A stretch of DNA of 64,000 nucleotides from Gammaproteobacteria bacterium (GTDB taxonomy: Bacteria; Pseudomonadota; Gammaproteobacteria; Pseudomonadales; Azotimanducaceae_A). The stretch is taken from assembly GCA_012960755.1 (NCBI GenBank), contig DUAT01000041.1, positions 1-64,000 on the forward strand, read 5' to 3'. Positions 57,064 through 64,000 of the stretch are shown one piece after another (the first letter of the stretch is position 1; each line of letters begins with the position of its first letter). The notes beneath the pieces were generated by a model that saw nothing but the letters and a program-made list of their open reading frames with translations, was not told the DNA's origin and made no database searches. A program made the translations under genes and the position numbers.

Positions 57064-59217
57064 ATGATGTTTGCAAGAGCTAAACAAGTAAAAGGAAAGA
57101 TATACAGGCCAGGTTTGGCCAGGATTGTCGTTTTCTTCTGCCTGGTTTTCAGTCTTACCACGTCGTGGAACGCGATCGCCGAGGTAAACATGGAAAACAT
57201 AGAGTTTTCTACTTTGCCAGGCGACAAGATTGAAATTCGTATGCATTTTGATGGCACGCCGCCGTCTCCGACGGGTTATACGATCGAGCAACCAGCTAGA
57301 ATCGCGCTTGACCTGAAGGGCGTTAGCAGTGGCCTTGACTCAAAATACCACCCCCTGGGTAACGGCAATGCACGCAGCGTAACTGTCGTGGAAGCCGGTG
57401 ACCGGACCAGGGTCATTGTCTCGATGACTGAACTGGTGGGGTATTCGACAAGAGTTCAGGGTAACGACTTGCTGGTGCTCGTTGGCAGGCAGGATGGATC
57501 CGGGTATACCTCTGGCGATGGTGGCATTAGTTTCACTGATGGGGTAAAGGAAGAGGTACAAAAGCCGCAGAGAGGCAATCAACCCGTCGTCGAAGATATT
57601 GATTTTCGCCGTGGAGAACTCGGTGAGGGTCGGGTTATTGTGAAGTTATCAAATCCCGGGGCTGGTGTCGACGTCATTAGTGAAGGCGGGAAAATCAGAG
57701 TGGAATTCAGCGGCACCCATATTCCCGCAAGGCTGCAGCGTCGGTTAGACGTCACAGATTTTGCGACACCTGTACTGACCGTAGATGCGCTGCTGGAAGC
57801 GGATAACACGATTCTGCTCATTGAGCCAACAGGCGACTATGACTATCTCGCATATCAGGCAGATGACATATTCACACTTGAAGTGAAGCCATTGACAAAC
57901 GCTGAACTGGAATCATCTCTCAATGCCATGTTTCGCTTTCGTGGCGAAAAATTGTCTCTCAATTTTCAGGATATTGAAATCAGGTCCGTGCTGCAGTTAA
58001 TTGCGGATTTTACAGACCAGAATCTGGTAGCAAGTGACACCGTGAGCGGACGAATTACATTGCGGTTAAAGAATGTTCCCTGGGATCAGGCACTTGATAT
58101 CATTATGAAAACCAAAGGCCTGGACAAACGTGAGATTGGCAATGTACTGATGATAGCACCCGCTGCAGAACTGGCAGCTCGAGAAAAGCTGGAGTTGGAA
58201 AGCAGACAGCAAATTTCTGAGTTGGCACCTTTACGAACAGAGTTCATAAAAGTTCGTTATGCCAATGCCGCAGAGATTTTTGCTTTGTTTGAAAGCAGCG
58301 GTGAAGGCAGCGGTGTCCTGTCCGGTCGCGGAGGGGTGATTGTCGATGAAAGAACCAACTCGATTATATTGACAGAGACTACCGAGAAGATTAATGAGTT
58401 TCGTGCGGTGCTGGAAAAGCTGGACGTACCTGTACGGCAGGTGCTGATTGAAGCGCGAATCGTCACAGCCAGTTCGAATTTCAGCGAATCATTGGGTGTT
58501 CGCTGGGGTGGCCTGGGTTTTGGTACCTATAATAGCAATTCTGTATTGTCCACCAGCGGCGGGTCCCTGACCACGGTGCAGGAGGTACGCGAGTCGCTTG
58601 ATGATGGTGAACTTTCGTTCACCAGTCCGGATCACCTCGTTGTGGATCTTGGTATTAGCGCAGCAGATGCGACTTCGTACGCCATTGGGCTTGTCACAGA
58701 TAAGTACTTACTCGATCTGGAAATATCGGCACTTGAAACTTCCGGCCATGCTGAAGTCATCGCACGGCCTAAAGTAATTACCGCGGACAAGCAGGAAGCG
58801 ACCATATCTTCCGGTGTTGAAATCCCCTACCAGGAAGCGTCTTCTAGTGGTGCAACTTCAGTGTCATTTAAGTCTGCGACGTTGGAACTGGCGGTGAAAC
58901 CGCAGATTACGCCGGATGATCGGATCATCATGGAGCTGTCGGTTAAGCAGGATACCGTCGGTGCTGTGTTCAACGGCGTGCCAAGTATTAACACCAACAA
59001 CGTGAAAACACAGGTTCTGGTTGATAACGGTGAAACCATTGTCCTGGGTGGAATCTTCACCACCCAAACCACGGAATCTGTTACCAAGACGCCTTTCTTT
59101 GGTGATTTACCGTATGTCGGTGCCCTGTTTCGCAGGAGAACTCAATCTGATGACAAACAGGAATTACTCATATTCATAACCCCGAGACTTATCCAGGAAT
59201 CACTGACCAGCCGATAA
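57064..59217 (+). CDS. pilQ: Type IV pilus secretin PilQ
   Basis: The 717-residue protein has a signal peptide (about 1-40, IVVFFCLVFSLTTSWNAIA), two AMIN domains (about 45-150 and 175-275) that hold peptidoglycan, a secretin N0/N1 region (about 300-460, with LNFQDIEIRSVLQLIADFT) and the outer-membrane secretin channel (about 470-715, VPRQVLIEARIVTASSNFSE-like, and VDNGETIVLGGIFTT, ending TPRLI). It forms the multimeric outer-membrane pore through which the pilus passes. Last gene of pilMNOPQ. Confidence 0.96.
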   Translation: MMFARAKQVKGKIYRPGLARIVVFFCLVFSLTTSWNAIAEVNMENIEFSTLPGDKIEIRMHFDGTPPSPTGYTIEQPARIALDLKGVSSGLDSKYHPLGNGNARSVTVVEAGDRTRVIVSMTELVGYSTRVQGNDLLVLVGRQDGSGYTSGDGGISFTDGVKEEVQKPQRGNQPVVEDIDFRRGELGEGRVIVKLSNPGAGVDVISEGGKIRVEFSGTHIPARLQRRLDVTDFATPVLTVDALLEADNTILLIEPTGDYDYLAYQADDIFTLEVKPLTNAELESSLNAMFRFRGEKLSLNFQDIEIRSVLQLIADFTDQNLVASDTVSGRITLRLKNVPWDQALDIIMKTKGLDKREIGNVLMIAPAAELAAREKLELESRQQISELAPLRTEFIKVRYANAAEIFALFESSGEGSGVLSGRGGVIVDERTNSIILTETTEKINEFRAVLEKLDVPVRQVLIEARIVTASSNFSESLGVRWGGLGFGTYNSNSVLSTSGGSLTTVQEVRESLDDGELSFTSPDHLVVDLGISAADATSYAIGLVTDKYLLDLEISALETSGHAEVIARPKVITADKQEATISSGVEIPYQEASSSGATSVSFKSATLELAVKPQITPDDRIIMELSVKQDTVGAVFNGVPSINTNNVKTQVLVDNGETIVLGGIFTTQTTESVTKTPFFGDLPYVGALFRRRTQSDDKQELLIFITPRLIQESLTSR

Positions 59218-59273
59218 GTCATCAATCCGTGTCCGGGCTAGAAAATCGACGCCACCTTGGCTAGAGTGCGGTC

Positions 59274-59819
59274 ATGGATGCAATCGATCACTTCAAGCAA
59301 AATTTGTTTCTCGTCGGCCCCATGGGGGTTGGCAAAACGACTATTGGGCGCTTACTTGCACAGGAACTTGATCTTGATTTTGTGGATTCGGACCATGAAA
59401 TTGAAAATCGAACGGGTACAAACATCGCATGGATCTTCGATGTCGAAGGTGAGGACGGATTTCGTGCCCGTGAGTCGGTCGTTATTGACGAATTGACAAG
59501 TAGAACCGGGGTGCTTATCGCGACCGGTGGAGGTTCTGTGCTGAAGCCGGAAAATCGAAGATGGTTGGTATCCCGGGGCGTCGTTGTGTTTCTAGACACA
59601 TCCCTTGAACTACAAATAAAGCGTACCCAGAAAGACAAGAAACGACCCCTGTTGCAGAATGTGGATCATGCAGCGGTGTTGCGTGATTTGAAGTCGAAAC
59701 GACATCCGATCTATGTCGAGATTGCGGATATTCGAGTCTTCGTTGGTGAGGAAAGTGCCAAACAGGTAGTCACCAGCATAATCAAAAAACTAAAAGCACA
59801 GGCTTTACTGAAGGAATAA
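59274..59819 (+). CDS. aroK: Shikimate kinase AroK
   Basis: The 181-residue P-loop kinase phosphorylates shikimate at the 3-hydroxyl (chorismate pathway). Walker A is GPMGVGKTT (Lys21), with shikimate-binding [11 protein letters not shown], the DGFRARES stretch and [14 protein letters not shown]. The start is ATG 59274; the N-terminal MDAIDHFKQ extension is a few residues longer than in the Pseudomonas protein. It is 56 bp after pilQ and 4 bp before aroB. Confidence 0.95.
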   Translation: MDAIDHFKQNLFLVGPMGVGKTTIGRLLAQELDLDFVDSDHEIENRTGTNIAWIFDVEGEDGFRARESVVIDELTSRTGVLIATGGGSVLKPENRRWLVSRGVVVFLDTSLELQIKRTQKDKKRPLLQNVDHAAVLRDLKSKRHPIYVEIADIRVFVGEESAKQVVTSIIKKLKAQALLKE

Positions 59820-59823
59820 CGTA

Positions 59824-60909
59824 GTGGAAGTTGTTCATCTCGCTTTGGGTAAACAGAGTTACCCGATCTATATTGGGTCCGGTTTGATATCAAATAGCGG
59901 CTTGATACGAACGGGTGTGGCTGGTAATCGTGTATTGATTGTTACCAATGAAACCATCGCACCTCTTTACGTGGACCGATTAAAAGACACCCTGTCGGGG
60001 TTGGATGTTGATACTGTCGAACTACCCGACGGTGAACGTTTCAAAAACCTTGAGACCCTCAATCTTATATTTGATGTACTACTGACGAATAGTCACAATC
60101 GAAACACAACGATCATCGCCCTCGGGGGTGGAGTGGTTGGAGATACTGCGGGTTTTGCGGCAGCCAGTTATCAGCGTGGCGTGGCATTTATCCAGATACC
60201 CACGACTTTGCTGTCACAGGTTGACTCTTCCGTGGGTGGAAAAACAGCAGTGAATCATGCGCTCGGCAAAAACATGATTGGTGCATTCCATCAACCACGG
60301 GCGGTTTATATAGACACGGATACATTGCAGTCATTACCCAAACGGGAACTTGTCGCCGGTATGGCAGAAGTCATCAAGCACGGTGCGCTGGCAGACCGTC
60401 AGTATTTCGACTGGCTGGAAGAGTCGGCAGAGAAGTTGTTGAGTCTGGAACCGGACGTCATCACCAAGGCCATAAAGCGAAGTTGCGAAATCAAGGCCCG
60501 GATTGTTGCTGAAGATGAGCGAGAAACCGGCGTTCGCGCTCTGCTTAATCTGGGTCATACCTTTGGTCACGCGATAGAAAACGGCCTGGGTTATGGTGAG
60601 TGGTTGCATGGAGAAGCCGTGGGCGCAGGTATGGTGATGGCAGCGGATCTCTCGGTTCGACTTGGGTTGTGCGACCGGGCAGACGCGCTACGGCTCAAAT
60701 CGCTGATTAAGAGGGTCGGTTTACCTGTCACTCCACCCACTGGGCTGCAAAACCAGCTTCTCGAATTGATGAGCCGTGACAAAAAAGTATCCGACAAGGG
60801 TATGCGGCTTGTGTTGCTTGAGGAACTCGGCAGGGCCAGGCTTGTTGAAGATATTGACGAAAACAGCCTTCGATCAACGATAAATGCGGGGAAAGATCTG
60901 TTGAAGTAA
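59824..60909 (+). CDS. aroB: 3-Dehydroquinate synthase AroB
   Basis: The 361-residue NAD- and metal-dependent enzyme makes 3-dehydroquinate from DAHP. Key stretches are [14 protein letters not shown] (NAD), [42 protein letters not shown] and [14 protein letters not shown], with the metal ligands Glu and His in the last two. It starts at GTG 59824, four bases after the aroK stop, so the two are coupled. The usual next gene (damX-like) is absent; a large lipoprotein gene follows. Confidence 0.95.
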   Translation: MEVVHLALGKQSYPIYIGSGLISNSGLIRTGVAGNRVLIVTNETIAPLYVDRLKDTLSGLDVDTVELPDGERFKNLETLNLIFDVLLTNSHNRNTTIIALGGGVVGDTAGFAAASYQRGVAFIQIPTTLLSQVDSSVGGKTAVNHALGKNMIGAFHQPRAVYIDTDTLQSLPKRELVAGMAEVIKHGALADRQYFDWLEESAEKLLSLEPDVITKAIKRSCEIKARIVAEDERETGVRALLNLGHTFGHAIENGLGYGEWLHGEAVGAGMVMAADLSVRLGLCDRADALRLKSLIKRVGLPVTPPTGLQNQLLELMSRDKKVSDKGMRLVLLEELGRARLVEDIDENSLRSTINAGKDLLK

Positions 60910-61242
60910 TCCCCATTGCGCACTATCAATAGTGAATTAAATATTCTGCTTACAGCCAAATACTGTTACCGCCCCCTCCATGTTAGCCGCCATTAGTCGC
61001 TCACCCCCATAATCTACCCTGTGATATTGCAGAATGTGAATTGAAGCACATCATAAGATCCATTTACCGATTATTCTTCATGTTGTCTGGTAGCTAGTCG
61101 TGTTAAAGTTATGGTTTTAAATGATATTTTGGATTGGCTACTCTAAGGTTCATTGAAGTTAAAGCTGACTTACAGACGGGGGCGACGAGCCTCGTAAAGT
61201 CTGATGAAGAGTTAGCGTAGTGATTTACAGGAGACAAATAAT
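60910..61242. promoter_or_regulatory. Intergenic region aroB - Ig-like lipoprotein gene
   Basis: This 333-bp gap is AT-rich with a perfect 6-bp inverted repeat (CACTAT/ATAGTG, 60921-60934) just after aroB. An AGGAGA site lies 8 bp before ATG 61243, so that start is well supported. I saw no terminator with a T-run, no riboswitch consensus and no small gene here. Confidence 0.4.
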
Positions 61243-64000
61243 AATGCGCGGGTATCTCCCTAAGATTGGCATTATCACAGTGATTACATTATTCCTTACT
61301 GCCTGTGGTGGTGGGGGAAGTGGTGGATTTAGTACCGGTTCCAGTACGGGTGAACCCGCAGCGGCACCTTCGATGACCTTGTCGATATTGGACAGCAACG
61401 GAGCCGCTACAACCCAGGTGAATGGCGACATTCCGATAACAATTCGTGCAGTGCTCGTCGATGATAGTGGTGACGCCGTTGTCGATGCGGTGGTCAAATT
61501 CACCTCTACTATTGGCCAACTCACCCCCGCGACGGGCAATGTCCTTACATTGGCCGGTGGTATCGCAGAGATTCAGTTAGGCGCGGGCACAGTGCCTGAT
61601 GCAGGGACAATTACCGCGACCGCGACTGTTAACGCAGTCAATGTGACGGCTAGTACAACAGTCCAAAGTGATGGTCTGTCTACAGCGGGTGACGATGAAG
61701 ACACTGTCATTGTCCTGGAGTTGACGTTTACTGATTCCACACCAGGGAACTCTTCAAATATTATTACCAACGTTGATAATGCGACGGTAGGGATTCTCGT
61801 TACCGATTTTTTTGGTTTTGCACTGTCTAACAGAACTGCCACCGTGACTACCTCGCTTGGCACTGTCTCTGTTGTGGGTGGCACAGCTGCGCCTTCTATC
61901 ACTGCAGCTTCAGACTCAGAGGGCAGAATTTCAGTGACTCTTACCGCTGGTGCCGTCCTCGGAACAGGTGACTTTACCGTGGTTGTAGAGGATGTGACAG
62001 AGATACTGCAGTTTGACGTGGTGATTGGTGGGTTAAAAATTGGCACGGGTACCGGTGCATCGTTTGTTGAGGGTGTCATGGATATTGGCTTAACGCCTCT
62101 GTCCGCTGGAGGAACCTCGTCGGTCAGTGTTACCGTTGTGGATTCCAGTAATGTAGCCGTCCCAGGTATCGAAATTGAGTTCTCTTCAAACTGTTCTACA
62201 AAGGCGTCGCCGGAAGCGTCCATCAGTGCGCTGGTGACATCCAACACACTGGGCATCGCTGAAGCCACTTATGAGGCATCTGGATGTGAGGGACCCGATA
62301 TCATAACGGCCACTGAATCCAGTAGCGGAAACACGGCAACCGGGACCATCGAGGTATTCCCTCCGGCCATCGGGTCCATTGTTTTTGACTCGGTCACTGA
62401 TGCCCTCGGAAATGGAATTGAAACCATATCCTTCAAGGATTCAGGCGGAATCAGCACCGCCAAGGTCATATTCCAGGTATTGGATGTGCTCGGTGATCCT
62501 GTGAAAGACAAGCTGGTGGCATTTGAACTATCGACGACTGTGGGTGGAATAGAACTGCAAAACTCTTCAGCGCTCACCGATGATCAAGGCAAGGCGGTGG
62601 CAGTGGTCAATGCCGGGTTCGTGCAAACGACCCTGAAAGTCAAGGCTAGCATCTCGATTGATACCAACAACGATGGTAACGAGGATCGGATCATTGACAC
62701 CCTGTCAGGCCAGTTGTCTATTAACACGGGTGTAGCCGATTTTGATAGTTTTACTTTGACCGCCAGCGAGCTTAATTTTGAAGGTGCGGTTCTCAATAAC
62801 CAGAGTGTTACCTTGTCGGTTTCCCTGGCTGATAAATTTAACAACCCGGTGCCAGATGGTACGGCGGTTTCCTTTCGGACCGAGTTTGGTCGCATCGAGC
62901 CTTCCTGTAACACGAATGATGGTGACTGCTCCGTTGTCCTGGATTCAACAAATCCAAGAGCCCCGGCCGTTGGTACTCTCCAGGAAATCGGAGTATCCGG
63001 GTGCCCCTCTGATATCGTGTTTGAGGAAGTCATGCCGATAGTGGGTGACAATGGAGATACAGAATATTTATCACGCAGTGTGCTGCGGGTTGAAAAGAGC
63101 GCGGCTGCAGGGCTAGCAGAAGACACCCGACTGACTGAGGGCACCGACTACGAGGTAGATGAAGATCTTACTGGTATCACCTGCCTGATTGACGATTGTC
63201 GCAACGAACCCAGCCTGAAAATCACCTATACCCGTTTTCCTGATGAAGACAACACAGGTGATACGACTCATGTAACCACCAATCCAGGTATGGCCACCGA
63301 GCCATTCCGGCAGGTGACGTTTGTACCTTGCAGGAGCAGCTCTGTCGCGCAGGGTGAGACAACATCTTCCGGCTATTTTGGTGGCCTGGGCCAACAATAT
63401 GGTATTCGTTCGACGGTCCTTGCTTTCGCTCAGGGTGAAGAGAGTTTTGTTGACTCTAACGGTAATGGTATCTATGACTTCGGCGAGACCTTCAGGGACC
63501 TCACCGAAGCATTTGAAGACCACAATGAAGACAATGTGTTTGGTAATGGTACCGTGGGCGTTGACGACTCTCGTGATGTCACGGCGCAAGCTTGTTATGG
63601 TCCCACTTTACCCATTGATGATCCGCTGGAGGCACTCGGTAAGTGTTTTCAAGTGGGCGGTGAGTCAGAGATACCGGTTGATTTCAACTCCAATAGTCAA
63701 TTTGACTCGGGCAATGGCATCTACAATGGCACACTGTGCCCGAAAGAGATTAATGACAGAACAGCGACCTGCGATAACTCGGCCGCCAGTCCCTGTGTTG
63801 AGGCCACCAGCCAGTATTGTACCCGCGCTCTGCTTCACATCAGCCGAGCAGCTGTGATTGTGTTCTCGGGCTCCTCTGCGGCGATGTCACTCAGGGATGC
63901 AACTTTCGGCGAGTACATTAGCTCGGTTGATCTCACCAACTCAGGATTGTATGCACCAAACGATATAGTTAAAGCAAACAATGGTGCCAATATTACCGCG
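61243..64000 (+). CDS. Large Ig-like-repeat lipoprotein, 3' end beyond window
   Basis: The frame is open from ATG 61243 to the edge, at least 919 residues. The N-terminus is a lipoprotein signal (lipobox LTAC, Cys21) followed by a Gly/Ser linker. From about 45 on it is a chain of beta-rich bacterial Ig-like (Big_1/invasin-type) repeats of roughly 90-110 residues, seen in repeated patterns such as VTVVDSSNVAVPGIEIEFSS, FQVLDVLGDPVKDKLVAFEL and VSLADKFNNPVPDGTAVSF. Later parts are Asp/Asn-rich with EF-hand-like DSNGNGIYDFGE and contain many Cys. It is probably an anchored surface adhesin or filament protein; calcium binding is an inference. It is not related to aroB functionally. Confidence 0.8.

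Noticed and set aside
61160..61242. A GEMM-type cyclic-di-GMP riboswitch before the Ig-like gene
   Set aside because: The G-rich leader lacks the conserved GGCAAACC and GGACGCAAAGCC parts.
61573..63144. Several long minus-strand frames (231, 102 and 186 residues) under the Ig-like gene
   Set aside because: Antisense frames of low-complexity Thr/Val/Ser-rich repeats stay open by composition; the plus strand has a lipobox, an AGGAGA site and clear domain repeats.

Overview
The window is an ordinary chromosomal segment of a Gram-negative gammaproteobacterium, with no plasmid, phage or CRISPR signature. From about 17.6 kb to the end, gene order follows the Pseudomonas-type chromosome: hisB-hisA, polysaccharide deacetylase-ctpA-envC-gpmI, rhodanese-grxC-secB, ntrBC-glnA, typA, tatABC-hisE-hisI-ubiB-ubiE, hslVU-DUF971, priA-rpmE-maeB-mrcA and pilMNOPQ-aroK-aroB. 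GST, P450, alkylsulfatase, acyl-CoA dehydrogenase, CoA-transferase and LLM oxidoreductase genes at the left suggest a lipid-degrading, probably marine, heterotroph of the Pseudomonadales/Cellvibrionales type. No 16S gene is present, so the lineage is an inference from synteny.

0-17.5 kb (accessory/catabolic): a 5'-truncated phosphotransferase; a decayed acyl-CoA thioesterase (tesB-like); CoA-transferase, GST, P450 and SdsA-type alkylsulfatase; a divergent FAD enzyme of the alkyl-DHAP synthase family; two adjacent acyl-CoA dehydrogenases that look like a heteromeric pair; DUF1992; peroxiredoxin; EamA transporter; an LLM-type oxidoreductase; a limonene-epoxide-hydrolase-fold protein; an MFS exporter; a single-domain response regulator; a dienoyl-CoA isomerase-like crotonase; and DUF427. 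Together they read as a pathway that activates, oxidises and beta-oxidises an unknown lipid.

17.6-36.8 kb (housekeeping): hisB and hisA without hisH and hisF, followed by a second LLM oxidoreductase; a cell-envelope set (YibQ-type protein, CtpA, EnvC) coupled to gpmI; yibN-grxC-secB; a 158-bp MITE between secB and trmL; the NtrBC/GlnA nitrogen regulon with two NtrC-like sites; a PP-loop thiolase/TusA pair; typA; and a prolyl-iminopeptidase homologue that has lost its nucleophilic serine.

36.9-51.4 kb: dtd, an isolated CmcJ/NvfI-family oxygenase, xthA, Tat translocase, hisE/hisI, ubiB/ubiE without ubiJ, hslVU, a SPOR protein, priA, rpmE and maeB. 51.4-64 kb: mrcA (PBP1A) divergent from pilMNOPQ-aroK-aroB, then a very large Ig-like-repeat lipoprotein that runs off the right edge.

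No tRNA or rRNA gene, insertion sequence with a transposase, or CRISPR array was seen. The most interesting items are the PP-loop/TusA pair, the iminopeptidase homologue with Gly for Ser, the incomplete histidine locus, the gene that seems to start at AUC, the MITE, and the stand-alone CmcJ-type oxygenase.
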